Program-made: the position numbers and the translations under genes | Assembly: GCA_026981975.1 (NCBI GenBank) | Contig: JALSHV010000027.1 | Span: forward strand, 1 to 52,863 | From: Aquificaceae bacterium | GTDB taxonomy: Bacteria > Aquificota > Aquificia > Aquificales > Aquificaceae | Direction: 5' to 3' | DNA length: 52,863 nucleotides | Part shown: positions 26,487 through 35,503 of the stretch, piece by piece | Layout of the letters: the number at the start of each line of letters is the position of its first letter | Numbering within the stretch: the first letter of the stretch is position 1 | Notes under the pieces: generated by a model | Told to the model about the DNA's origin: nothing | Seen by the model: only the letters and a program-made list of their open reading frames with translations | The model's database searches: none

Positions 26487-28220
26487 ATGTTTTACGTCCT
26501 GAGCGCTATTCTTTTTGCCTTTGTTCTTTTTCTACCTTTTCACATGAGCGGATCTCCCTCGGGGGGTAAAGTTATTTTTGAAAAAGTCAACCCTAAGGAC
26601 TTTGTGCCTGTCAAAGGAAAAGAAGGAGGAACTCTTTACTTTATACTCAACGGAGATCCTAAAACTCTTAATCCCGCTCTTGCTCAGGAAACTACTTCAA
26701 CAGCTGTAATAGGCGATCTGTTTTCCGGACTGACAAGACTTGATTTGAAAACCATGGAAGTAAAACCGGATCTCGCTCAAAGATGGGAAGTATCTCCCGA
26801 TGGAAAGGTGTGGACTTTTTATCTTAGAAAAGATGTAAGATGGAGCGATGGAACACCTTTTACCGCAGACGATGTTGTATTTACCTTCAACGAAGTGTAT
26901 TACAATGACAACATACCGACTCCCACAAGGGATATACTCACTGTAAAAGGTAAAAGGATAAAAGTGGAGAAATTAGACAGATATACTGTAAGATTCACCA
27001 TGCCGGAACCTTTTGCACCTTTTTTAAATGCTCTGAGCGCAGAAATACTACCGAAGCACAAACTGGAGAAATACGTAAGGGAAGGCACTTTCAATACCGC
27101 TTGGAACGTTAATACAGATCCTTCCCAAATAGTAGGAACAGGTCCATGGGTTATAAAGGAGTATATAAAAGGACAAAGAGTAGTTTATGAAAGAAACCCC
27201 TACTATTACCGCACAGATGAGTTTAACAACAAGCTTCCGTATATAAAAAGAAAAGTAGGAATAATTGTCAGCGATCCCGATACCGCACTGCTTAAGTTCT
27301 CAAACGGTGAAGTTGACTACATAGGGTTAAGATCTCAAGATATTCAACACATAGTAAAGCTCAGTAGAAAAGATATAAAGGTTTACGATCTCGGTCCCAC
27401 TCCTTCAACAACTTTTTTGGTTTTTAATCAAAACCCTTCCGCTAAAATACCTTCTTACAAGCTCAAGTGGTTTCGTAACAGGATTTTCAGAATTGCTATA
27501 TCCCACGCCATAGATAGAAAAGGAATATGTGCTTTGGTTTACAACGGATTAGCTGAACCCCTTTACACTCCCATTACACCCGCTAATAGACCTTATTTTG
27601 TTGAAAACTACTATCCACGCTTTGAGTTTGATCTTAATAGGGCAAAATCCCTTTTAAAAAGTATAGGATTTTCCGATAAAGACGGAGACGGAATCTTAGA
27701 AGATCCCGAAGGCAACGATCTTAAAATAACTTTAATAACCAACGCAGGTAATAAGGAAAGGGAAACCATAGGCAACATAATAAAAGAGGATCTTAAAAAG
27801 ATAGGCATAGAAGTCCACTTCCAACCCATAGATTTTAACAATCTTGTATCCAGACTCACCGCACCTCCCTATGAATGGGAAGCAGTTATAATAGGACTCA
27901 CGGGATCCTTAGATCCTCATTTTGGAAGAAATGTTTGGCACTCTTCCGGACTACTTCATATGTGGAATCCGCGCCAGAAAAGCCCCGCTACAGATTGGGA
28001 AGCTGAAGTAGATAGATTGATAGACAAAGGAGCTGTTGAACTTAACTTTCACAAACGGGTGGAAATCTACAAAAAGGCTTTTAAAATCATAACAGAACAG
28101 CAACCCATGATATTCATAGCAACTCCTAAGAGTATGATAGCGGTTTACGATAAGTTTGGAAATCTTTTTCCAACTGTTTGGGGATGGTATGAAGAGGAAA
28201 GGCTCTTTATAAAGGATTAG
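26487..28220 (+). CDS. Extracellular solute-binding protein, family 5 (peptide type)
   Basis: This 577-residue protein has an N-terminal hydrophobic signal (VLSAILFAFVLFLPF) and the full SBP_bac_5 fold used by dipeptide, oligopeptide and nickel ABC importers. GGTLYFILNGDPKTLNPAL, WEVSPDGKVWTFYLRKDVRWSDG and FTADDVVFTFN are the family signature. No cysteine of a lipoprotein signal is seen, so it is soluble or anchored by the signal helix. No permease or ATPase genes are adjacent. A TACAAT box lies about ten bases before the start with no Shine-Dalgarno. The stop overlaps the convergent nadA by four bases. Confidence 0.9.
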   Translation: MFYVLSAILFAFVLFLPFHMSGSPSGGKVIFEKVNPKDFVPVKGKEGGTLYFILNGDPKTLNPALAQETTSTAVIGDLFSGLTRLDLKTMEVKPDLAQRWEVSPDGKVWTFYLRKDVRWSDGTPFTADDVVFTFNEVYYNDNIPTPTRDILTVKGKRIKVEKLDRYTVRFTMPEPFAPFLNALSAEILPKHKLEKYVREGTFNTAWNVNTDPSQIVGTGPWVIKEYIKGQRVVYERNPYYYRTDEFNNKLPYIKRKVGIIVSDPDTALLKFSNGEVDYIGLRSQDIQHIVKLSRKDIKVYDLGPTPSTTFLVFNQNPSAKIPSYKLKWFRNRIFRIAISHAIDRKGICALVYNGLAEPLYTPITPANRPYFVENYYPRFEFDLNRAKSLLKSIGFSDKDGDGILEDPEGNDLKITLITNAGNKERETIGNIIKEDLKKIGIEVHFQPIDFNNLVSRLTAPPYEWEAVIIGLTGSLDPHFGRNVWHSSGLLHMWNPRQKSPATDWEAEVDRLIDKGAVELNFHKRVEIYKKAFKIITEQQPMIFIATPKSMIAVYDKFGNLFPTVWGWYEEERLFIKD

Positions 28221-29185
28221 CTCATGGCAAGCATTTTCTCTATGGGTTTTCTTGCTCTTTCCATAATGTCTGGGGGAAGCAGAACTTCATTTGTTTCGTT
28301 TTTTACAGTTTCGTAAACCTTGGGCAGGGTAATACCCTTCATAGTGCAACAGTAAACAGTTCCACAGTAGTTCATGGATTCGGGAAATATATACTCTTTA
28401 TAGGGATTTATTTTTTGAAGTGTGTATTTTAATCCTACTTCGGTAATGACTATCACTTTCCTGCTTTCCACAGAAGTTGCGTATTTTATTATTTGAGAAG
28501 TTGAACCTACAAAATCTGCCAGTTCTATAACCTTAGGATGACATTCTGGGTGAACCGCCACCTTTGCATCGGGATATTTCTCTTTAAGCTTGGAAACCTC
28601 ACGAGCGGTAAATTCAAAGTGAGGAGGACAAAAACCTTTCCAGAGAATAAATTCCTTATCGGGAACTTGTCTGCTAATCCATTCACCGAGAGCTTGATCG
28701 GGGAGAAAAACTATCTTCTTTGATTTAAGTTTTTTTATTATCTTAGGAGCATTTGCGGAGGTTACACATATATCCACTTCAGCCTTTACATCAGCGGTAG
28801 TGTTTATGTAAGCAACAAACTCTGCATCTGGATACTTTCTCCTAAGATCTCTTACCTGATCTGCTCTTACCATGTCAGCCATAGGGCATCCCGATTCTGG
28901 ATTGGGATGAAGAACCTTTTTGTGAGGACTTAGGATTTTTGCGGTTTCACACATAAACCGGACACCGCAGAAGACTATAATGTCTGCATCTGTAGTTGCC
29001 GCTTTGCGAGAGAGTTCAAGGGAATCTCCAATAAAGTCAGCTATATCCTGAACCTCCGGACGTTGATAGTAATGAGCGAGAATTACTGCATTTTTTTCCT
29101 CTACCAATCTGCGAATTTTTCTCTGAAGATTTTTTATCTCCTGTGGAGTAAGTTCCTTTTCTTGGAGTTCAAAACCCGCACCCAT
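28217..29185 (-). CDS. nadA: Quinolinate synthase
   Basis: This 322-residue iron-sulfur enzyme condenses iminoaspartate with DHAP to quinolinate in NAD synthesis. Characteristic blocks include VILAHYYQRPEVQDIADFIGDSL, FCGVRFMCETAKIL, VAYINTTADVKAE, CVTSANA, LWKGFCPPHFEF and PESMNYCGTVYCCTMKGI. Several cysteines in these blocks are available to hold the single 4Fe-4S cluster, and they are conserved in position with other short NadA proteins. The start at 29185 has TCAGGAGG upstream. Downstream it overlaps the convergent SBP gene by four bases. panC lies 49 bases from its 5' end on the same strand but ahead of it. Confidence 0.96.
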   Translation of the reverse strand: MGAGFELQEKELTPQEIKNLQRKIRRLVEEKNAVILAHYYQRPEVQDIADFIGDSLELSRKAATTDADIIVFCGVRFMCETAKILSPHKKVLHPNPESGCPMADMVRADQVRDLRRKYPDAEFVAYINTTADVKAEVDICVTSANAPKIIKKLKSKKIVFLPDQALGEWISRQVPDKEFILWKGFCPPHFEFTAREVSKLKEKYPDAKVAVHPECHPKVIELADFVGSTSQIIKYATSVESRKVIVITEVGLKYTLQKINPYKEYIFPESMNYCGTVYCCTMKGITLPKVYETVKNETNEVLLPPDIMERARKPIEKMLAMS

Positions 29186-29234
29186 TGAACTGCCTCCTGA
29201 GGGGAAAATATAAATTTAGAGAATTTCTTACAAA

Positions 29235-30104
29235 CTACAACTGTGTTTCAGGTTTCTTGATCTTCCAGTTATCTATAAGTCTTGTATTTCCCACCCATAG
29301 AGCTATCAATATCCTATCACCGACTTCTACGAATTCCTTAGGATTTAAAAAGGGATCCGTTATAGCTATATAGTCTATCTTCTTAATATGAGGGTGTGAA
29401 AGTATAAATCTTTTCATTTCCTGTTTTATGACATCCGCTTTGTATTCTCCTTGATTAAACATTTCCTGAGCTAAAAGAAAAGATCTGTATATGGAAAGTG
29501 CCGACTCTCTCTCCTCAGGACTTAGATATACGTTTCTGGAACTGCAAGCAAGTCCGTCGGGTTCTCTTACTGTTTCTACAGGGATTATCTGAACAGGTAT
29601 AAGGAGATCTTTAACCATTTTTTCCACTATCTTAAGCTGCTGATAATCTTTCTCCCCAAAATAAGCTCTGTCGGGCTGAACCACATTGAAAAGTTTTAAG
29701 ACAATTGTAAGCACTCCCCTGAAGTGAGTGGGTCTGAATTCACCCTCTAAAATAGATTCCAAATCTTTTACCCTTACTTCCGTATTACCGAATCCTTCAG
29801 GATACATCTCTTTATCAGAAGGGGCAAATACAGCATCTACGTTTAACTCTTCACATATAGCCATATCCCTTTCAAGATCACGAGGATACTTATTGTAATC
29901 TTCAGAAGGCGCAAACTGAGTAGGATTTACGTATATACTAACAACGGTTATATCGTTTTGTAGGGTGGATCTCCTTATAAGCTCTTTATGTCCTTCATGC
30001 AAGTATCCCATTGTGGGAACAAAGCCTATACTCTTGCCTTTGGCACACTTTAACTCCTGTAGATAATTTCTTATATCCTTTACACGTTTGAACAGAAGGG
30101 GCAT
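29235..30104 (-). CDS. panC: Pantothenate synthetase
   Basis: This 289-residue enzyme joins pantoate and beta-alanine through a pantoyl-adenylate in coenzyme A synthesis. It shows GFVPTMGYLHEGHKELI (HIGH-type nucleotide motif), VVSIYVNPTQFAPSEDYNKYPR, YFGEKDYQQL and GLACSSRNVYLSPEER. The frame is open for seven more codons upstream, but the ATG at 30104 has AAGGAGGAAAG at good spacing and matches the family N-terminus. It is divergent from pyrB, with about 92 bases between start codons. Confidence 0.96.
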   Translation of the reverse strand: MPLLFKRVKDIRNYLQELKCAKGKSIGFVPTMGYLHEGHKELIRRSTLQNDITVVSIYVNPTQFAPSEDYNKYPRDLERDMAICEELNVDAVFAPSDKEMYPEGFGNTEVRVKDLESILEGEFRPTHFRGVLTIVLKLFNVVQPDRAYFGEKDYQQLKIVEKMVKDLLIPVQIIPVETVREPDGLACSSRNVYLSPEERESALSIYRSFLLAQEMFNQGEYKADVIKQEMKRFILSHPHIKKIDYIAITDPFLNPKEFVEVGDRILIALWVGNTRLIDNWKIKKPETQL

Positions 30105-30196
30105 TGAACTTTCCTCCTTGGACAAGGGAAATATTATCTTACAGTAAATCCTTTAGTGCAAGAGGTTACAATTGTTTTAAAATAATCAAGAAAAGT

Positions 30197-31078
30197 ATGA
30201 GAAGCCTTATTTCTGTAATGGATCTCCGTAAAGAAGAAGTAGAAGAGATCCTTTCCCTTGGAAGTGAAGCTAAGCAAGTGCAGGGTGAAAAACTGTCCGG
30301 GGAAGCAATTTTGCTTTTTTTAGAGCCTTCAACCAGAACAAGACTGTCTTTTGAGAAAGCTTGTAAAAGATTGGGCTTAGAGGTTTACTCTGTGATAGGA
30401 GAAAGCAGTTCAATTGTTAAAGGGGAAAGTCTATACGATACGTTCAAAACCATTGAAGCTCTGGGGTTTCGTTGTGTTATTTTTAGATTTCCTTTTGTAT
30501 TTTTCCCTTACAGACAAATTGTTGACAAAGTCAGAATAGCTTTTATAAATGCAGGTGACGGAACCCATCAACACCCTACTCAAGGACTTATAGATTTATT
30601 TACTCTTAAGGAAAAGTTAGGAGATATTAAAAACCTACGGGTTCTCTATGTAGGTGATATTCTTCACAGCAGAGTCTTCAGATCCGGAGCACCGCTTTTG
30701 AAAATGTTCGGAGCAAAAGTTTCCGTATGCGGACCGAAGTCCCTTATTCCAGAAGATATAAATGTTTTTGAAGTGGAGCAGGTTTTTTTTGATCTTGACA
30801 AAGCTTTAGATTGGGCGGATACGGTTATATGGCTCAGGTTACAAAAAGAACGTCAGGAAGAAAGGTTCATATACGAAAGAAGTTATTTCCGCCGTTTTGG
30901 ATTAACAGCTCAGAGATACAATAAGTTGAAAGGTTTTTTCATGCATCCCGGACCGGTTAACAGAGAAGTTGACATAGAAGGTGATCTTGTTTATTCAGAA
31001 AAATCTCTTGTGCAGGAGCAGGTAAAAAACGGAATTTACATAAGAACAGCGGTGTTAAAGTGGTGTTTGGAAAGTTGA
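30197..31078 (+). CDS. pyrB: Aspartate carbamoyltransferase catalytic chain
   Basis: This 293-residue enzyme makes carbamoyl-aspartate in pyrimidine synthesis. It has the carbamoyl-phosphate loop FLEPSTRTRLSFEKA, KGESLYDTFKT, GDGTHQHPTQGLIDLFTL, YVGDILHSRVFRSGAPLL, VIWLRLQKERQ and MHPGPVNREVD. The sequence is very like the 291-residue Aquifex aeolicus enzyme as I recall it, including the start MRSLIS, and this decided the ATG at 30197 over a longer open frame starting at 30104. No regulatory PyrI gene is adjacent. ispF follows directly. Confidence 0.96.
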   Translation: MRSLISVMDLRKEEVEEILSLGSEAKQVQGEKLSGEAILLFLEPSTRTRLSFEKACKRLGLEVYSVIGESSSIVKGESLYDTFKTIEALGFRCVIFRFPFVFFPYRQIVDKVRIAFINAGDGTHQHPTQGLIDLFTLKEKLGDIKNLRVLYVGDILHSRVFRSGAPLLKMFGAKVSVCGPKSLIPEDINVFEVEQVFFDLDKALDWADTVIWLRLQKERQEERFIYERSYFRRFGLTAQRYNKLKGFFMHPGPVNREVDIEGDLVYSEKSLVQEQVKNGIYIRTAVLKWCLES

Positions 31079-31080
31079 CA

Positions 31081-31560
31081 GTGAAATACCGCGTGGGAAT
31101 AGGTTTTGACTCCCATCTTTTTGAAGAAGGGAAAACCCTGATATTGGGAGGTGTTCGTATAGATTTTCCTAAGGGTCTTAAGGGACACTCTGACGGAGAC
31201 GTTATTCTGCACGCAATTACAGATGCTATATTAGGAGCGCTTGGAGAACCAGATATAGGAGAACTTTTCAGTGATAAAGATAAAAGATGGGAAGGTGTTC
31301 CCTCGGAGGTTTTTTTAAAAGAAGCGATTAAAAGGGCAAGTAAAAAGGGCTTTCGTTTTGTAAATCTTGATTGCATAGTAATAGCAGATGAGCCTAAGAT
31401 AAGCTTGTATAAAGAAAAAATAAAAGGTAAACTTGCGGAGCTTATAGGTATTTCTAAGGAGTTTATTTCCGTAAAAGGTAAGAGAAAGGAAGGCTTCTCC
31501 TCGGAAGAGGGAATAGCTTGTCTTTGCTGTGTCCTGTTGGAATCCGCAGATGAAAGTTAA
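31081..31560 (+). CDS. ispF: 2-C-methyl-D-erythritol 2,4-cyclodiphosphate synthase
   Basis: This 159-residue MEP-pathway enzyme cyclises CDP-methylerythritol phosphate. RVGIGFDSHLFEEGK carries the zinc-binding Asp and His, KGHSDGDVILHAITDAILGALGEPDIGELF is the core motif, and LDCIVIADEPKI and GISKEFISVKGKRKEGF follow the family. Several GTG/TTG codons are possible starts; GTG at 31081 (two bases after the pyrB stop) gives the family N-terminus MKYRVGIGFD. The 3' end overlaps the patatin-like gene by 11 bases. It acts in the same pathway as dxs at 210. Confidence 0.95.
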   Translation: MKYRVGIGFDSHLFEEGKTLILGGVRIDFPKGLKGHSDGDVILHAITDAILGALGEPDIGELFSDKDKRWEGVPSEVFLKEAIKRASKKGFRFVNLDCIVIADEPKISLYKEKIKGKLAELIGISKEFISVKGKRKEGFSSEEGIACLCCVLLESADES

Positions 31561-32320
31561 TTTAGTCTTATCAGGCGGGGCAGCAAGAGGAGTAGCTCAC
31601 ATAGGTGTTTTAAAGGCTCTTGAAGAACTCGGTGTATCAATTAAAGCTCTGAGCGGTGTGAGTGCGGGTGCTATAGTAGCTGTTTTTTACGCAGAAGGGT
31701 ATTCTCCTGAAGATATGCTGGATATTATAAAGAAAACCCGTTGGATATCTTTATTTCAACCTAAGATACCGCGAAGCGGTCTTTTTTCTTTTTCAAAAGC
31801 AGCGTCATACCTTGAAAAATTTTTGAGTTGTAAAAGATTAGAAGAATTAAAAAAAGAAGTTCATATATGTGCAACTGATATTCTGTCTGCTAAATCTCTT
31901 TACTTTTCCGAAGGGGATTTAATTCCGCTTCTTTTGGGAAGCTGCGCATTGCCGGGAATATTTGAGCCGGTTGAATACAAAAACTATATGTTAATAGACG
32001 GTGGTGTTATGAATAACCTGCCCGTTGAACCTTTTGAAAAGAGCAGAATACTTCGGATAGGGGTTGATGTTAATCCCTTAGAGAAAATAGAAACAGTAGG
32101 TAATATAGTGTCCATTCTTGTTAGGAGTTTCTTTCTTGCGGTCAGATCAAACACCGATAAGAGAAAAGAAATGTGTGATGTTGTTATAACACCCGATATT
32201 GTCCGTTACTCTCCGTTGGACATAAAGAAAGCGGAGGAGCTTTACAGAGTTGGTTACGTGGAAACTATTAAAGTAATGGAAAACTATTTGAAGATTTCCG
32301 AAAAGAGAAAGCCTTCGTAG
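31550..32320 (+). CDS. Patatin-like phospholipase (NTE/RssA family)
   Basis: This 256-residue cytoplasmic lipid hydrolase has the oxyanion-hole motif GGAARG at 9-14, nucleophile S38 in GVSAG and the catalytic Asp150 in DGGV, so the Ser-Asp dyad is complete. It resembles the bacterial YchK/RssA/NTE group. The start ATG at 31550 overlaps ispF and gives the correct first beta strand MKVNLVLSGG; an earlier start would add residues in front of that strand. Substrate is unknown. It overlaps the convergent dapF by 37 bases. Confidence 0.9.
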   Translation: MKVNLVLSGGAARGVAHIGVLKALEELGVSIKALSGVSAGAIVAVFYAEGYSPEDMLDIIKKTRWISLFQPKIPRSGLFSFSKAASYLEKFLSCKRLEELKKEVHICATDILSAKSLYFSEGDLIPLLLGSCALPGIFEPVEYKNYMLIDGGVMNNLPVEPFEKSRILRIGVDVNPLEKIETVGNIVSILVRSFFLAVRSNTDKRKEMCDVVITPDIVRYSPLDIKKAEELYRVGYVETIKVMENYLKISEKRKPS

Positions 32321-33120
32321 ATTTTGCGAACTGGTCCTTCAAGAAAAATCTCTTTTATATCATCGCTGAAATCCACTCTAAGAATCTCTCCACTCCTTGT
32401 AAGGACATTAACGGGTTTTAACTCAATAAGCTTAAGAGTATGGGCAACCAGCGCTGCAGCGGTTGCTCCTGTTCCACAGGCAAGGGTTTCTGTCTCAACT
32501 CCTCTTTCATAAGTTCTAAGGGTTAATGTTCTCTTATCCACTGTAGTTATAAAATTAACGTTAGTTCCCTTAGGTTTGAACTCGCTGTGAAATCTTATTT
32601 TTCTTCCAAGGCGAACAACATCAATATTACTTAAATTTTCGGTTACTACTACAAAGTGCGGAACACCCGTATTGACAAAATACCCTGTAAGCTTTACATT
32701 TTCCAACTCAATGGTTTTCTCTTCAACCTCAGAAGGAGTGGTAAGCTGAACCTTCACTCTCCTTCCCCCTTCCAGTATTTCTGCCTTAACTACACCCGCA
32801 TCAGTTTCAAAGCTTACATTTTTCTCTACCAGTCCCAAATCGTAACAAAACCTAACAGCGCATCTGGCGCCGTTTCCGCACATCTCGGCGGAAGATCCAT
32901 CGGAGTTGAAAAACTGCCATCTAAAATCATTTGATGGATCTAAAGGGGATTCAATCAAAATCACTCCGTCCGCGGATATGCCTTTGTGAGGTTGGCAGAG
33001 CTTGCGAACAAAGTCTTCAACAGCAATAGATATTTTACTTAGGAATTTATCCACCTTGCCGTCACGATTATCAATTAGTATAAAATCATTACCGGATCCT
33101 TCTAATTTTGCAAAATCCAC
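32284..33120 (-). CDS. dapF: Diaminopimelate epimerase
   Basis: This 278-residue racemase interconverts LL- and meso-diaminopimelate for lysine and peptidoglycan. The two catalytic cysteines are in SSAEMCGNGARC and TLACGTGATAA. FAKLEGSGNDFILIDNRDG is the family N-terminus. It is divergent from the subtilisin-like gene with only 20 bases between starts, and its tail overlaps the patatin-like gene by 37 bases. Confidence 0.96.
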   Translation of the reverse strand: MDFAKLEGSGNDFILIDNRDGKVDKFLSKISIAVEDFVRKLCQPHKGISADGVILIESPLDPSNDFRWQFFNSDGSSAEMCGNGARCAVRFCYDLGLVEKNVSFETDAGVVKAEILEGGRRVKVQLTTPSEVEEKTIELENVKLTGYFVNTGVPHFVVVTENLSNIDVVRLGRKIRFHSEFKPKGTNVNFITTVDKRTLTLRTYERGVETETLACGTGATAAALVAHTLKLIELKPVNVLTRSGEILRVDFSDDIKEIFLEGPVRKIYEGFLFSEIFK

Positions 33121-33140
33121 AATTATTTATTATATAAATA

Positions 33141-34778
33141 ATGGTTCTGCTACTGGCTCTAATGATAGGTGTGATTTCTACCTTAGGTGCTGAATATCTT
33201 GTAAAATCACCGATTCCCCCCACTTCTTTTAAAAAGAAAATTTCAGAAGACGTGTATTTAGTAGAAAAAGCGGATCTTCAAATTCTAGGTCTTAAAAGGT
33301 CAGGAGTTTTACTGGAAAAAAACCATAAATTGAAAATTTTCAATGTTCCTTTAGATCCCTGCTTAGAAAGGTGGGATCTTGAATTTATAAGAGCTTATAA
33401 GGCATGGGATATATTTACAGGTAGCGAAATAGTATACGTAGGACTTCTTGATACAGGAGTAGATTACAACAATCCCGATTTAAAGGTAAACTTGTGGAAA
33501 AATACAGCGGAGTGCGGTGGAGTTCCGGGCATTGATGATGACGGGAACGGTTATGTAGATGACTGTTTCGGTGTTAATGTTTTGTGCTATCCCAAAGGTA
33601 GTTATGATCCGACAGCCACAGGTTGCAATTCTCCTGACGCCTTAGATGATAACGGTCACGGAACTCATGTAGCCGGTATAATCGGAGCTGTAGGTAACAA
33701 CAACTTCCTTACAGTAGGTATAAACTGGAAAGTTAAGATAATTCCCTGTAAATTTTTAAATTCCGCAGGTATAGGTGATATAGCGGGAGAGATAGAGTGT
33801 TTAAAATACATAAGATCTTTAAAGGAAAGAGGTTTAAACGTAGTCGCAGTCAACGCCAGTTACGGTGCTATTTATCCCGCTTCTGACATTCAGAAATCGG
33901 AGATATCTAAACTGGCAGATTTAGATATCCTTTACATAAGTGCTGCGGGAAACTGGGGGTTCAGTAATGAAGAAAACGGGGTATATCCTTGTAATTACGA
34001 TCTTGAAAATCAAATATGCGTGGGAGCGATAAATCCAGAAGGAGATAAGGCTTACTTTTCTAACTACGGACAGCAAAAAGTAAAACTTCTTGCTCCAGGT
34101 GAAGAAATTGCCAGCTTAAAATCTGGAAGTTACAGTAATGACTGTCAGCAATCCCTTGTAAAAATAAGCGGAACTTCTATGGCAACGGGTTTTGTTACAG
34201 GAGGGGTTGCTCTTTTGAAAGGATACAATTCACTTTTAAATTACAAAGACTTAAAGAAAACAATAATTATCAATACACGTAAGAATTTGAATCTATCCGA
34301 ACATACATACTCCTGTGGTGTTTTTGACCTTTACAGTCTCTTCACAAATGAAACGGAATCCTTTCTTTGTCTGAGCAGACTAACTATAGATTTCGGCACC
34401 GTGTCCTCATGCACAACTCTGAGAGAATCGCTCGTTGTCCGGAATACGGGATCTAATTCCCTTGTTGTAAGGGAAATTTCTGTTAACGGAAAGGGATTTT
34501 TTCTGAAATCGGACAACTGTTCCGGAAAAACACTTGATCCATTAGAAGAGTGCAAACTTTCAGTGGAGTTTAATCCGCCCAAAACGGGAAACTATACAGG
34601 AAAGATTTTTTTCTATACGGACAAGGTTGTAGCTGAAGTTAATCTAAAAGGAAAATTGGACTCTTCAGAACTTATTGTGTGTTACTCAAGCTCCGGGTGT
34701 AATAACGGAATAGGATACGCTTTTGTTGTTATTCCTTTACTTTTTCTTAAAAGACTTTTAAAAATTCGTTTGCTATAA
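33141..34778 (+). CDS. Secreted subtilisin-like serine protease with Cys-containing C-terminal anchor
   Basis: This 545-residue S8 protease has a short hydrophobic signal (residues 2-16) without a clear basic n-region. The catalytic triad is D104 (GLLDTGVD), H173 (GHGTHVAGI) and S346 (SGTSMATGF), with oxyanion N271. Many cysteines suggest disulfides. Residues about 385-510 form an ASH/choice-of-anchor-type beta domain (DFGTV, VVRNTGSNSL, VEFNPPKTGNYTG). The last 31 residues are Ser/Gly-Cys-Asn (Cys520), a hydrophobic stretch and a Lys/Arg-rich end, resembling MYXO-CTERM or Synerg-CTERM sorting tails. A TATATAA box a few bases before the ATG and no Shine-Dalgarno suggest leaderless expression. 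Confidence 0.9.
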   Translation: MVLLLALMIGVISTLGAEYLVKSPIPPTSFKKKISEDVYLVEKADLQILGLKRSGVLLEKNHKLKIFNVPLDPCLERWDLEFIRAYKAWDIFTGSEIVYVGLLDTGVDYNNPDLKVNLWKNTAECGGVPGIDDDGNGYVDDCFGVNVLCYPKGSYDPTATGCNSPDALDDNGHGTHVAGIIGAVGNNNFLTVGINWKVKIIPCKFLNSAGIGDIAGEIECLKYIRSLKERGLNVVAVNASYGAIYPASDIQKSEISKLADLDILYISAAGNWGFSNEENGVYPCNYDLENQICVGAINPEGDKAYFSNYGQQKVKLLAPGEEIASLKSGSYSNDCQQSLVKISGTSMATGFVTGGVALLKGYNSLLNYKDLKKTIIINTRKNLNLSEHTYSCGVFDLYSLFTNETESFLCLSRLTIDFGTVSSCTTLRESLVVRNTGSNSLVVREISVNGKGFFLKSDNCSGKTLDPLEECKLSVEFNPPKTGNYTGKIFFYTDKVVAEVNLKGKLDSSELIVCYSSSGCNNGIGYAFVVIPLLFLKRLLKIRLL

Positions 34779-34807
34779 TTTTTACAAAAAATCAGGGAGG
34801 TTTTTGT

Positions 34808-35503
34808 ATGAAGCGTTTGATGTTTGCTTTATTTTCAACGTCCCTGATAGCATTCTCTCAGGATTATAAAGCTTTTGGTGGAGTGTGGATAGGACAGACA
34901 TCTTACAAAGATGGAGAAACTCCCGCTCTGAACGTAGGTTCCTTCTTCTTGGCTCAATCTCCTTTCTTGGAAAATCTACACTTCGGCTACGGAGTATCTG
35001 CAAATACAAACATAGCGGTTGGTTCCGTCATAGGAGCGGATAGTTTTGGGAACATTGTGGCGGTGAATATAACAGGTGTTGCTGTTCATCTTCCCTTTGA
35101 AGCCAATGTTGCCTATGTTTTGGGAACTCCAAAGATCAGAGGTTGGATAGGAGGAGGTCTTAATATAAGTATTGCACAAGCCAACGTTGTTCTCTCCTAC
35201 ACAGATCTTACCAACGGGATTAACTGCAGTGCAAGTGTAACAGGTAAGACAGAGTTCACTCCCGGATTTCAGATATTCGGTGGTGGAGAATACGTATTTG
35301 GCGGATTGCCTACCATAGGCGGTATTTGGGGTGTTTTTGCTCAGCTTAAATACATGTATGCTAAGGAAGTAGATATGAGTGTAAGCGGAAACGTTGAATG
35401 CACGGATACACTGGGCAATAGGATAACGCAGTCTGTAGACGAAAGTATATCAATAGATCTTTCTAACACTTCCTATGTAGTGGGGCTTTCCTATCACTTT
35501 TGA
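34808..35503 (+). CDS. Outer-membrane beta-barrel protein
   Basis: This 231-residue protein has a signal peptide (about 1-18, cleavage after IAFS) followed by alternating strands rich in Gly and aromatics, and ends in VVGLSYHF. The terminal Phe is the usual BAM recognition residue. Two cysteines (near NCSA and ECTD) lie in likely external loops. A good AGGGAGG ribosome site precedes the ATG. It follows the subtilisin-like gene by 29 bases and may be cotranscribed with it. The specific function, porin or structural, is not evident. It overlaps the convergent wzz-like gene by ten bases. Confidence 0.82.
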   Translation: MKRLMFALFSTSLIAFSQDYKAFGGVWIGQTSYKDGETPALNVGSFFLAQSPFLENLHFGYGVSANTNIAVGSVIGADSFGNIVAVNITGVAVHLPFEANVAYVLGTPKIRGWIGGGLNISIAQANVVLSYTDLTNGINCSASVTGKTEFTPGFQIFGGGEYVFGGLPTIGGIWGVFAQLKYMYAKEVDMSVSGNVECTDTLGNRITQSVDESISIDLSNTSYVVGLSYHF

